Shown piece after piece: positions 1 to 6,549 of a stretch of 12,834 nt of DNA. The DNA comes from F23-B02 sp963590435 (lineage in GTDB: Bacteria > Bacillota > Clostridia > Oscillospirales > Oscillospiraceae), in assembly GCA_963590435.1 (NCBI GenBank), contig CAVAPG010000046.1, forward strand, positions 1-12,834, in the 5' to 3' direction. A program made the translations under genes and the position numbers. The notes beneath the pieces were generated by a model. That model worked only from the letters and a program-made list of their open reading frames with translations, had not been told where the DNA came from and did not search any database. Each line of letters begins with the position of its first letter. Positions within the stretch are counted from its first letter, which is position 1.

Positions 1-142
1 ATATTTCAGCCTGCAAGCTGTTAGTATGGTTTAGTCTAGTTTTTAGTTTCTCCGGAGGCCGCCGAAATTTGCACAGTTTGCGATTACGACAGTCTTTTTT
101 GTTTTTAATATATCTTACAAATGCTTCATTATCAATATTTTC
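1..142. other. Non-coding edge of the window
   Basis: No convincing coding frame or RNA gene is visible. The segment holds a short CTCCGGAG palindrome near 50-57 and a T-rich run at 92-105. I see no strong stem just before the T-run, so I do not call a terminator. It probably separates an unseen upstream gene from the Nudix promoter. Confidence 0.5.
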
Positions 143-171
143 TTGACGCAGGCGGTAAAAAATGCTACTGT
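143..171 (+). promoter_or_regulatory. Sigma-A promoter of the Nudix gene
   Basis: A -35 box TTGACG at 143-148 and a -10 box TACTGT at 166-171 are separated by 17 bases. A TG at 163-164 gives an extended -10. The expected transcript start is near 178, upstream of the ATG at 215. This argues against a TTG at 143 as translation start, since that TTG is part of the -35 box. The -10 box is only a moderate match. Confidence 0.5.
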
Positions 172-214
172 GTTGCGAGTAAATTATGTGATAGCATGGA
201 GATGTAATATAAAT

Positions 215-748
215 ATGGAATCATGGGATGCGTACGATGTAAACAGAATACCGACAGGAAAAAGCGTCATCCGAGGCGGCAGTCATCCTGACGGCTTTTA
301 TCACATGGTGGTCCATGTGGCGATATTCAGTACCGACGGCAAAATGCTTATTCAGCAGCGCTGCACCCGAAAGGCGACATTCGCCGAAAAATGGGATGTG
401 ACTGTCGGCGGCAGTGCCCTGTGCGGTGAAACAAGCCAGCAGGCCATGCGCCGCGAGCTGCGCGAAGAGTTGGGAATCGATGTCGATTTTTCAGATATTC
501 GTCCGCGCCTGACCGTAAACTTTGATGACGGTTTTGACGACTATTACATTATCATAAAAGACATACCTCTTGATTCGCTGCGCTTTCAGGCTGATGAGGT
601 TATGAACGCCCGCTGGGCAGACTTCAACGAGATTTGCTCCATGATTGACTCCGGCGAATTCATACCGTTTATGAAGAGCTTCATCGCATTTTTGTTCGAG
701 ATGCGTGCCGGCGTGGACAACCTTAATCTGCAGTCTGCTGACAGCTAA
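215..748 (+). CDS. Nudix hydrolase
   Basis: Nudix-fold pyrophosphohydrolase of 177 residues, likely cytosolic; the nucleoside-diphosphate-type substrate cannot be named. A complete Nudix box runs from G66 to I88: G, five residues, E72, seven residues, then RELREELGI, which supplies the metal-binding glutamates. The N-terminus (MESWDAYDVNRIPTGK) resembles Nudix proteins close to isopentenyl-diphosphate isomerase (YfcD-like), which often begin with a 'WDxYDxNxxPTGK' stretch. The frame is open further upstream to a TTG at 143, but that TTG lies in the promoter, and family similarity begins at the ATG at 215. A GGAG at 198-201 is the only ribosome binding site seen, at a rather long 13-base spacing. 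The gene converges with the membrane-protein gene on the other strand and their stop codons overlap. The Nudix call is firm; the substrate is open. Confidence 0.9.
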   Translation: MESWDAYDVNRIPTGKSVIRGGSHPDGFYHMVVHVAIFSTDGKMLIQQRCTRKATFAEKWDVTVGGSALCGETSQQAMRRELREELGIDVDFSDIRPRLTVNFDDGFDDYYIIIKDIPLDSLRFQADEVMNARWADFNEICSMIDSGEFIPFMKSFIAFLFEMRAGVDNLNLQSADS

Positions 749-762
749 TCCAAGCTGCTGTC
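740..762. terminator. Weak stem-loop across the convergent stops
   Basis: GACAGC at 740-745 can pair with GCTGTC at 757-762 around an 11-base loop, followed on the + strand by a T-rich stretch (tattatttta). It spans both stop codons of the convergent genes. With only six base pairs and a broken T-tract, it is at best a weak terminator. Confidence 0.3.
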
Positions 763-1392
763 TATTATTTTATACGCTATCAGCAAAACGACGACAAGCG
801 CAACATCGGCGGCAATATGAGGACTGAGTACTACCGTTTTCGGAACAAGAAGCTCTCCGGCAGCACCTATGGCAATTATGAGCAGCAGAAGGCATACCAT
901 AATATAAGACTTTGAGTTAAAACTGTTCTTAGTTATGTAAACCACAGTCAAAACTGCCGCCAATAGTAGCGCAGCACCTATCATTATATCGGACAGATAC
1001 ATTGGCGTTATATACCACGGTTTATGCTCAATAATCTGTTTAACCGAAGCAAGCAGCATCCAAACAGTAAAAAGCATGGATAATGCCGGCAACGTATCCC
1101 TTACAGCGGTCAAAAGCCGCTGTTTTTTGCTTAATTTGGGAATCTCGGCTATAATTTCATCGCAAAACGCCTTGTAATCCCCTCCGATAACGCTGACCGC
1201 GCTGCACCCTCTGTTCTGCGCATCAAGCAGCATTTGGGTTATGTCGCGCCGCACTGTTTCCTGGTCGAGATCACTTATATTAGAACATCTTATGTAAACC
1301 ACAATATCTGTCAGCGCTTCATTTGAATTCTTATTCAGCTGTTTTTCAAGTCTGTTATTTTCAGTCCTGAGTTTTCTTGCTTCCCTGCTCAA
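745..1392 (-). CDS. PadR-linked membrane protein, cytosolic domain plus four helices
   Basis: Predicted integral membrane protein of 215 residues. Residues 1-28 are charged and helix-like. Residues 29-85 form a soluble domain with conserved-looking blocks (DIVVYIR, ETVRRDITQMLLDAQNRG, VIGGDYKAFCDEIIAE). Four hydrophobic segments follow at about 98-118, 135-154, 162-183 and 192-210. It resembles the DUF1048/DUF1129/DUF1700-type membrane proteins commonly paired with PadR regulators in Firmicutes, but I cannot fix the family. The start is taken as TTG at 1392 because AGAGGAGG (1401-1408) lies eight bases upstream. An ATG at 1428 in the same frame lacks a good ribosome binding site. The first 32 bases overlap the end of padR, so the two are likely cotranscribed and translationally coupled. 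Function is unknown; PadR control is inferred from the neighbourhood. Confidence 0.75.
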   Translation of the reverse strand: MSREARKLRTENNRLEKQLNKNSNEALTDIVVYIRCSNISDLDQETVRRDITQMLLDAQNRGCSAVSVIGGDYKAFCDEIIAEIPKLSKKQRLLTAVRDTLPALSMLFTVWMLLASVKQIIEHKPWYITPMYLSDIMIGAALLLAAVLTVVYITKNSFNSKSYIMVCLLLLIIAIGAAGELLVPKTVVLSPHIAADVALVVVLLIAYKIIDSSLD

Positions 1393-1717
1393 TTTCGCTT
1401 CCTCCTCTGACAGTATTCTCAACGGCATCGCATAGCTGCCTGTAGCTGCAGATAAACGAACTGAGTTCTTCACTGCCAAGCGGTGTAATGCTGTAATATT
1501 TTCGTTGCGGTCCAAGCTCGGATGCCCGGTATTGAGCATTAACAAGACCGTTTTTTTCAAGTCTGAGCAGCAAGGGATATATCGTTCCCTCTGCTATTTT
1601 TCCAAATCCATATTGCCCGAGGGTTTCTGCTATTTCATACCCGTATGTCTCTTTACGCGAAATAATTGCGAGTATGCAGCCGGAAAGCGTACCCTTAAGC
1701 ATTTGCGACGGTATCAT
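1361..1717 (-). CDS. PadR-family transcriptional regulator
   Basis: Winged-helix regulator of 118 residues, a normal length for the short PadR class. Diagnostic blocks are TYGYEIAETL near residue 24, EGTIYPLLLRLEKNGLV (recognition helix and start of the wing) near 43-59, and GPQRKYYSITPLG near 69-81. PadR proteins bind palindromes as dimers and usually repress their own operon and a membrane or efflux gene next to it. Here the overlapping downstream membrane protein is the obvious target. The ATG at 1717 is preceded by GAGGTG four bases upstream. It is the first gene of a two-gene operon behind a near-consensus promoter. The ligand is unknown. Confidence 0.93.
   Translation of the reverse strand: MIPSQMLKGTLSGCILAIISRKETYGYEIAETLGQYGFGKIAEGTIYPLLLRLEKNGLVNAQYRASELGPQRKYYSITPLGSEELSSFICSYRQLCDAVENTVRGGSEIEQGSKKTQD
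1401..1408 (-). promoter_or_regulatory. Ribosome binding site inside padR that sets the TTG start
   Basis: On the minus strand AGAGGAGG is followed by eight bases and a TTG at 1392-1390. It lies within the coding end of padR and is the best Shine-Dalgarno for the downstream membrane protein. Confidence 0.65.
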
Positions 1718-1755
1718 TGCACACCTCTACCTTGTTTTACATAATAGCTGAGTAT

Positions 1756-1784
1756 ATTGTAATGCATAGTACCGATGCTGTCAA
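1756..1784 (-). promoter_or_regulatory. Strong sigma-A promoter of the padR operon
   Basis: On the minus strand a perfect -35 TTGACA (1784-1779) and a -10 TACAAT (1761-1756) are separated by 17 bases. The expected transcript start is near 1749, about 30 bases before the padR ATG. An imperfect dyad (TACAAT, ten bases, ATTATGTA; 1761-1738) covers the -10 and start region. It could be the PadR operator, which is inference. Confidence 0.75.
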
Positions 1785-1878
1785 GGTTAAAGCTCCGAAA
1801 TGCATTCGATAAAATGCACAATAATTTTTTCAGACATATGTTGATTTTGCTATATTTGAACTTTTTGTATAAATAGCA

Positions 1879-1907
1879 TTGCTAATATTGTAATTATTTT
1901 GTATAAT
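1879..1907 (+). promoter_or_regulatory. Sigma-A promoter of the SLH gene
   Basis: The -35 box TTGCTA (1879-1884) and a perfect -10 TATAAT (1902-1907) are 17 bases apart. The expected transcript start is near 1914, right at the palindromic leader. It diverges from the padR promoter about 100 bases away. Confidence 0.7.
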
Positions 1908-1910
1908 AAC

Positions 1911-1941
1911 CACCGATGAATTGGCACCGTATCGGTGCCAA
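1911..1941 (+). promoter_or_regulatory. Nested palindromes at the SLH transcript start
   Basis: TTGGCACCG (1921-1929), three bases, and CGGTGCCAA (1933-1941) form a perfect 9-bp dyad. Overlapping it, CACCGAT (1911-1917) is the exact inverted match of ATCGGTG (1931-1937), so two alternative pairings are possible. The dyad sits between the predicted transcript start and the ribosome binding site AAGGAGG (1948-1954). It could be a DNA operator or a 5' mRNA stabilising hairpin; the sequence does not decide. Confidence 0.6.
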
Positions 1942-1960
1942 GGGAGTAAGGAGGAACATC

Positions 1961-3694
1961 ATGAAAAATCGCATTATCAGTCTGGTGATGGCGCTGGCGC
2001 TTGTTCTTACGCTGCTGCCGGTGTATGCCATTGCCGACGCTGCCGATACCGAAATCGATCCGGATATGGCAGTGGGGGAAAACGTCGATATCCAAAGCAT
2101 TATCGACACGCTTAAATCACTTATCGGTAGCGGAAACATTGATCTCGACCAGCTTAAAGAGCTGCTTGGAGATCTTGACACCGATGCACTGAAGGAAGTT
2201 ATTAAGGGCCTTCTTGACAGCGATGTCGATCTCAAGGATTTGCTCAGCAAGCTTGACACAGACACGCTTACCAAAATGCTCGAGAGCCTTTTCGGAGACG
2301 ATGAGTCACTCAAGGACGTACTCAGTCAGCTTGATATTGAAAAGATTGCCGATATTATCAAAGGTCTCATAGACAGCGACAAGGACTTCGGCGATATACT
2401 CGATAATTTGAGCACGGATCAGCTTGTCGAATTGTTCAAGCAGTTTATTAATGACAATGAGACACTCAAAAAACTTTTGGAAAACCTCGATTCAGATCAG
2501 ATTGCCGAGATTATCAAGAAGCTTTTTGAAGGCGGATATGATATCAGCGGTATTCTTAAAAACCTTGATGCATACACTATGCTTAAGGTTCTTGCCGAAA
2601 TACTCGGCAGTGAGCTTGATGTAGCAGGTCCTGCGGATGTCACCGTAGGCGAAGGCGAGACTGCCGTGTTCAACGTCAAGGTTAACACAGCCGGAACATA
2701 TAAATATATGTGGCTTGAGCCCGACACTGTTGCGGCACTTGATCTGAGCGGAATTGACTTTTCAGACTCAAGCATGCTGGAGATTGCAACGAAGGTCTAC
2801 AATGCAATAAAGAGCGTTGCCCTGAGCACGAGTGACACGCTCAGTATAGAGAATACTTCGTCAGACGATAACGGCAGAACATTTATATGTGCAATATATG
2901 TTTTTTCGCTCAGTAACCCCGTTTTGTATATCACCGACGAGGCAAGTCTGACCGTCACCGCGGCCGCACCTCATCAGCACACCGTTGTAATCGACACTCC
3001 GGCTGTTGCGGCAACCTGCACCAAGGACGGCTGCACCGAAGGAAGTCATTGCAGCACCTGCAATGCAGTCATAAGCAAGTCCGAGGTCGTCAAGGCAACA
3101 GGTCATAACTATGTTCTTAAGGTCTGCACCAAATGCGGCGACGAGATTCCGTTCCCCTTCACCGATGTCCCGGCAAATGCCTGGTGTCGCAGTGATGTTG
3201 AGTATGTCTGGAAGCATGACATAATGAAAGGCATTTCCGAAACCAAGTTTGGTCCCGGCATGAAAATGACCAGAGCAATGTTCGTTACCGTTCTCTACCG
3301 TCTTGAGGGCTCGCCGTCCGTCGAAGGCATGCCTGTTCCGGCATACTCCGATCTCCATGATGCCGGTGACTGGAGCTATAACGCCATCGTTTGGGCGTAT
3401 AACATCGGCGTTACAAACGGTACAAGTGACACAACGTTCTCCCCGAATGCCGCAATAAGCCGTGAGGAGATTGTCACCATGCTCTACCGCTATTCAGGCT
3501 CCCCTGCCGTCAGCGGAACAGCCGACTTTAACGACTTTGCATCAGTCGCTTCGTGGGCGCGCAATGCAGTTATCTGGGCAAGTGCCAACGGAGTTGTTAA
3601 GGGTTACCCGGACGGAAGCTTCGGACCCGACAACACTGCCCTGCGCTCCGAGATGGCCGCAATGCTGCATCGCTATATGGAAAACAATAAGTAA
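1961..3694 (+). CDS. Secreted SLH-domain surface protein with helical repeats
   Basis: Exported cell-surface protein of 577 residues. Residues 1-27 are a signal peptide with likely cleavage after AIA. Residues 51-206 are about six tandem 26-residue leucine- and aspartate-rich repeats that look like paired helices. Residues 221-335 look like an Ig-type beta domain (VTVGEGETAVFNVKV, then TYKYMWL). Residues 338-392 hold a Cys/His segment (C353, C358, C364, C367, H382, C389, C392) of a kind frequent in clostridial surface proteins. Residues 399-575 hold three SLH motifs (FTDVPANAW, YSDLHDAGDW, FNDFASVASW), which anchor proteins to pyruvylated wall polymer. The ATG at 1961 is chosen because AAGGAGG lies six bases upstream and the signal peptide starts there. 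The repeat region has no family I recognise; a binding or scaffolding role is a guess. Confidence 0.9.
   Translation: MKNRIISLVMALALVLTLLPVYAIADAADTEIDPDMAVGENVDIQSIIDTLKSLIGSGNIDLDQLKELLGDLDTDALKEVIKGLLDSDVDLKDLLSKLDTDTLTKMLESLFGDDESLKDVLSQLDIEKIADIIKGLIDSDKDFGDILDNLSTDQLVELFKQFINDNETLKKLLENLDSDQIAEIIKKLFEGGYDISGILKNLDAYTMLKVLAEILGSELDVAGPADVTVGEGETAVFNVKVNTAGTYKYMWLEPDTVAALDLSGIDFSDSSMLEIATKVYNAIKSVALSTSDTLSIENTSSDDNGRTFICAIYVFSLSNPVLYITDEASLTVTAAAPHQHTVVIDTPAVAATCTKDGCTEGSHCSTCNAVISKSEVVKATGHNYVLKVCTKCGDEIPFPFTDVPANAWCRSDVEYVWKHDIMKGISETKFGPGMKMTRAMFVTVLYRLEGSPSVEGMPVPAYSDLHDAGDWSYNAIVWAYNIGVTNGTSDTTFSPNAAISREEIVTMLYRYSGSPAVSGTADFNDFASVASWARNAVIWASANGVVKGYPDGSFGPDNTALRSEMAAMLHRYMENNK
2111..2578 (+). 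repeat. Six tandem 26-residue coding repeats
   Basis: Residues 51-206 of the SLH protein. The consensus is roughly hydrophobic-x-x-hydrophobic-hydrophobic-K-x-L, a D/S/G-rich turn, then x-L-K-D-L-L-x-x-L-D-T-D. Example units start at residues 77 (LKEVIKGLLDSDVDLKDLL), 103, 129, 155 and 181. Five units are exactly 26 residues and the first is slightly irregular. The DNA copies have diverged, so the array is old rather than a recent slippage expansion. Confidence 0.8.
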
Positions 3695-3712
3695 AATCAA
3701 TCTATTCAGCGG

Positions 3713-3752
3713 AAAACCTGCCGGAGAGTAATTTCCCCGGCAGGTCTTTTTT
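3713..3752. terminator. Bidirectional rho-independent terminator
   Basis: ACCTGCCGG (3716-3724) and CCGGCAGGT (3737-3745) form a perfect 9-bp GC-rich stem with a 12-base loop. On the + strand six Ts follow (3747-3752). On the minus strand TTTT follows (3716-3713). It lies between the convergent SLH and copper-ATPase genes and can serve both. Confidence 0.9.
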
Positions 3753-3771
3753 CATGTCTTTATCGGCATCT

Positions 3772-6009
3772 TTATTTAAATCGCTTCAGGCGCAGGGCGT
3801 TTGATACTACAGATATAGAGCTCAGGGCCATTGCCGCACCGGCAAACATCGGGCTCAGCAGCGGGCCGCCGAAGGCGTAGAATAAGCCGGCGGCAAACGG
3901 TATGCCCACGCTGTTGTAGAAGAATGCCCAAAAGAGATTTTGCTTTATATTTCGAATAACGGCCTTACTCAGGCGCACAGCCGTTACGAGTGCACTCAGA
4001 TGCGAGCCCATAAGAACAACATCGGCAGACTCGATTGCAACATCGGTGCCGCTGCCTATTGCAACGCCGATATCGGCTGAGGCAAGTGCCGGAGCATCGT
4101 TAATGCCGTCACCGACCATGCAGACTTTCCTGCCGTCTGCTTTGAGCTTTTCAATCTCCCCTGCCTTTCCTTCCGGCAGGACTCCGGCAAGGACTTTGTC
4201 TATATTCGCCTTGTCCGCAATGGAATGTGCGGCTTTTTCGTTATCTCCGGTTAACATAATTGTGCTTATTCCGAGATTATGCAAATCGAATATGGCTTCG
4301 GGACTGTCGCTTTTTATCGTGTCAACCGCACCGAAGAGTCCTGCAAAATGACCGTCGACGGATGCGAACATGAGCATACATCCGCTGTTTTCAAGCTCCT
4401 CGCACTGCTCCAGAGCTGTAATCTCAATTCCGTTTTCCTTCATCAACAGCGCGTTGCCTATAAGAACCTCAGAGCCATCAACGCTGGCCTTAATACCGCG
4501 CCCCGGGACCGCAGTTATATTTTCCGCGGTCGGCAGATTAAGTTCTCTCTCATCCGCCGCCTGAGTTATCGCCTTTGCAACGGGGTGCTCAGAGCCTGAT
4601 TCGGCCGCCGCACATATGCCTAAGAGCTCATTTTCCGGAAGGGAGACCGAATATATCCGGCTGAGCTTTGGCTTACCTTCCGTCACCGTGCCGGTTTTAT
4701 CGAGAACGGCAGTATCGGCAAATGCCATTGCCTGAAGTGCCTCACCGCTTTTATACAAGACGCCCATCTCTGCGCCGCGTCCTGTTCCGACCATTATCGC
4801 AGTCGGCGTTGCAAGGCCGAGAGAACACGGGCAGGCAACTACAAGAACAGACACGAAGATATTCAGCACAAACTCAATATCTTTTCCGCAAAATGTCCAT
4901 ATAAGTGCCGAGACGACCGCTATGGCCATAACCACCGGGACGAACACACCTGCGACCTTATCGGCAAGCTTCGCAATCGGGGCTTTTTTACCCTGGGCAT
5001 CCTCGACCATGCGTATAATCTGTGCAAGGGCCGTATCTCCGCCGACTTTGGTTGCGGTGAATATAATCAATCCCTCTTCGTTTATGCTGCCACCCGTTAC
5101 GCCGGCTCCCTCATCAAGAGTTATCGGGAGGCTTTCGCCTGTAAGCATGCTCAGATCTGCGCTTGATGCTCCGGATGTCACCGTTCCGTCGCACGGGAAT
5201 CTTTCGCCGGGGCGAACAGTTATAACATCTCCGACACGCAGTTCCGATACCGGCACTTCACCTGTTTCCCCGTGACGAGTGACCAAAGCAGTTTCCGGAG
5301 CAAGCTCTGTCAGTGCTCTTATTGCGTCGGATGTATGGCGTTTGCTGCGTGCCTCAAGATATTTGCCGAGCATAACAAGCGTTATAACAACAGCGGCACT
5401 TTCAAAAAACAAATTTTCCGCATAGCCCATATCGCCGAGGGCGATCTTCACAGCGGCATATATGCCGTAAGCCAAAGCGGAAAAAGTGCCTACAGCGACA
5501 AGGGTGTCCATATTGGGATGTCCTTTTACAAGGCTGCTGAAACCGTTAATATAAAAATTTCTGCCGCCTATGACTATGGGAGCTGTCAGAACAAGCTGCA
5601 CAAGCGCAAAGGTCAGCGGAGCATGATGCGGCGACATGAAATCCGGCAGCGGCAGTCCTATCATATGTCCCATCGAGACATACAGCAGCGGTACGGCAAA
5701 GCATATGCACAGAATGACTCGTTTTTTCATGGCATTAAGCTCTGCCTGCTTTTGCGCGTCTTCTTTTTTCCTGTTTTCGGCGGCAAGCGCGTCAGCAGAT
5801 ACATATTCCTCCGCGCCAAAACTCAGGCGCGAGACAAGCTCACATATCTTCGCCGTGTCAAGTGTATCGTCATAGACAATGTCCATTTTTTCCGTCGTAA
5901 GGTTTACCGATACGCTCTGCACACCGGATTGACGGCCCATGAATTTCTCCAGACTCGCCGAGCATGCGGCGCAATGCATTCCGCTTATCTTAAATGTCTT
6001 TTCGGTCAT
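3772..6009 (-). CDS. copA: Copper-exporting P1B-type ATPase
   Basis: Cu+ P-type ATPase of 745 residues that pumps cuprous ion out of the cytosol. One N-terminal heavy-metal domain carries GMHCAAC (C13, C16). Then come the transmembrane metal-site CPC (393-395), actuator TGES (290-293), phosphorylated aspartate D437 in DKTGT, the SEHP loop (HP at 475-476) and the GDGINDAP hinge (634-641). The last helices carry YN (698-699) and MALSS (727-731), the known signature of the Cu+ subgroup (P1B-1). The length is usual for a single-HMA CopA. The ATG at 6009 is preferred over a GTG at 6018 because AAGGTG lies six bases before it. No copZ, csoR or copY adjoins it, so it looks monocistronic. Metal specificity is well supported by motifs but not tested. 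Confidence 0.95.
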   Translation of the reverse strand: MTEKTFKISGMHCAACSASLEKFMGRQSGVQSVSVNLTTEKMDIVYDDTLDTAKICELVSRLSFGAEEYVSADALAAENRKKEDAQKQAELNAMKKRVILCICFAVPLLYVSMGHMIGLPLPDFMSPHHAPLTFALVQLVLTAPIVIGGRNFYINGFSSLVKGHPNMDTLVAVGTFSALAYGIYAAVKIALGDMGYAENLFFESAAVVITLVMLGKYLEARSKRHTSDAIRALTELAPETALVTRHGETGEVPVSELRVGDVITVRPGERFPCDGTVTSGASSADLSMLTGESLPITLDEGAGVTGGSINEEGLIIFTATKVGGDTALAQIIRMVEDAQGKKAPIAKLADKVAGVFVPVVMAIAVVSALIWTFCGKDIEFVLNIFVSVLVVACPCSLGLATPTAIMVGTGRGAEMGVLYKSGEALQAMAFADTAVLDKTGTVTEGKPKLSRIYSVSLPENELLGICAAAESGSEHPVAKAITQAADERELNLPTAENITAVPGRGIKASVDGSEVLIGNALLMKENGIEITALEQCEELENSGCMLMFASVDGHFAGLFGAVDTIKSDSPEAIFDLHNLGISTIMLTGDNEKAAHSIADKANIDKVLAGVLPEGKAGEIEKLKADGRKVCMVGDGINDAPALASADIGVAIGSGTDVAIESADVVLMGSHLSALVTAVRLSKAVIRNIKQNLFWAFFYNSVGIPFAAGLFYAFGGPLLSPMFAGAAMALSSISVVSNALRLKRFK

Positions 6010-6024
6010 TTTTGTCACCTTCAG

Positions 6025-6038
6025 TTAGCATACGCTAA
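6025..6038. promoter_or_regulatory. Inverted repeat operator candidate for copA
   Basis: TTAGC (6025-6029) and GCTAA (6034-6038) form a perfect inverted repeat with a four-base centre, 15 bases upstream of the copA ATG and at the expected transcript start. The TTAG/CTAA ends resemble DtxR/IdeR-type metalloregulator boxes more than the CopY box (TACAnnTGTA). The regulator is unknown. Confidence 0.45.
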
Positions 6039-6045
6039 TTATTTT

Positions 6046-6073
6046 ATTTTATCTTACACCTTATTGCTTTAAA
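6046..6073 (-). promoter_or_regulatory. Possible copA promoter
   Basis: On the minus strand TTTAAA (6073-6068) and TAAAAT (6051-6046) are 16 bases apart in a very AT-rich stretch. The match is moderate and neighbouring registers are possible. If correct, the transcript starts at about 6039, directly on the TTAGC/GCTAA repeat. Confidence 0.35.
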
Positions 6074-6100
6074 AATAAAGTGATTTTTTAGACAAAAGGC

Positions 6101-6138
6101 AAAAATAGGCCCTGCCGTACTTATGTACCGCAAGGCCT
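6101..6138 (-). terminator. Terminator of the 58-residue gene
   Basis: On the minus strand AGGCC (6138-6134) pairs with GGCCT (6111-6107), and an inner GTAC/GTAC arm closes a TTAT-type loop with a few mismatches. Five Ts follow at 6105-6101. It lies about 40 bases after the stop at 6179 and insulates copA from that gene. Confidence 0.65.
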
Positions 6139-6178
6139 GATAAAGCTAAGTTCAATTTTAATCATGTCCGATTTTCAC

Positions 6179-6355
6179 TCAGGCATCTATGTTTGTAAGC
6201 TTATTGATAAACAATGTGAAACCTACTGCAAACAGAACGGCAAGCACGCCGAACACAGCCTCACTTGACGTAAATGTTGCCATGCAGAAACTGGCTATTG
6301 CTGCCCCGAAAAGGCACACGACAACCGCAATTGCAAAAATAACAGACTTTTTCAT
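6179..6355 (-). CDS. Small two-helix membrane protein, unknown function
   Basis: Short protein of 58 residues that I do not recognise. It starts MKKSVIFAIAVVV and has two hydrophobic segments at about 5-25 and 33-51, with a short hydrophilic tail NKLTNIDA. The first segment could be read as a signal peptide, but with a second helix a small membrane protein is more likely. The ATG at 6355 has an excellent AGGAGG about seven bases upstream, which makes it a real gene despite its size. An upstream in-frame ATG at 6382 lacks this. It has its own promoter and terminator and is divergent from the LysR gene, so LysR could control it, but that is only inference. Confidence 0.75.
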   Translation of the reverse strand: MKKSVIFAIAVVVCLFGAAIASFCMATFTSSEAVFGVLAVLFAVGFTLFINKLTNIDA

Positions 6356-6457
6356 AGCTATTCCTCCTATATGATATGACATTTTTGATGACTTTAATCT
6401 TCAGAAGATCACAATCATATTCGGGCCCTGAATAGTTCTTGATTTCCTTCTGTCTGT

Positions 6458-6486
6458 ATTGTAAAATAATCAACATATAAAGTAAA
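6458..6486 (-). promoter_or_regulatory. Promoter of the 58-residue gene
   Basis: On the minus strand TTTACT (6486-6481) and TACAAT (6463-6458) are 17 bases apart. The expected start is near 6451, giving a leader of about 95 bases before the ATG at 6355. I recognise no riboswitch in that leader. Confidence 0.6.
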
Positions 6487-6490
6487 GCTC

Positions 6491-6519
6491 TTGATTGTTA
6501 AAGCCGTATTAAGTAAAAC
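6491..6519 (+). promoter_or_regulatory. Promoter of the lysR-yitT operon
   Basis: TTGATT (6491-6496) and TAAAAC (6514-6519) are separated by 17 bases. The -10 is a moderate match and lies inside the TTAAGT/ACTTAA dyad. The -35 boxes of this and the divergent promoter nearly touch (6481-6486 and 6491-6496). Confidence 0.45.
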
Positions 6520-6523
6520 TTAA
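6509..6523. promoter_or_regulatory. LysR-type dyad (T-N11-A)
   Basis: TTAAGT (6509-6514), AAA, ACTTAA (6518-6523) is a perfect 6-bp inverted repeat. The T at 6510 and A at 6522 enclose 11 bases, matching the classical T-N11-A binding core of LysR-type regulators. It overlaps the predicted lysR -10 box, which fits autoregulation. Confidence 0.5.
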
Positions 6524-6549
6524 AGCAACATCATTGGAGGTGCTGTGAT

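Noticed and set aside
143..214. Longer Nudix frame starting at TTG 143
   Set aside because: The TTG is the -35 box of a good promoter, and family-like sequence starts at the ATG at 215.
1921..1941. Sigma-54 promoter (TTGGCAC ... GC) in the SLH leader
   Set aside because: The GG and GC dinucleotides are 12 bases apart instead of the required 10, and a good sigma-A promoter lies just upstream.
5272..6072. 266-codon open frame on the + strand opposite copA
   Set aside because: It lies fully antisense to a clear P-type ATPase, has no recognisable domain, and its cysteine- and arginine-rich composition is that of a shadow frame.
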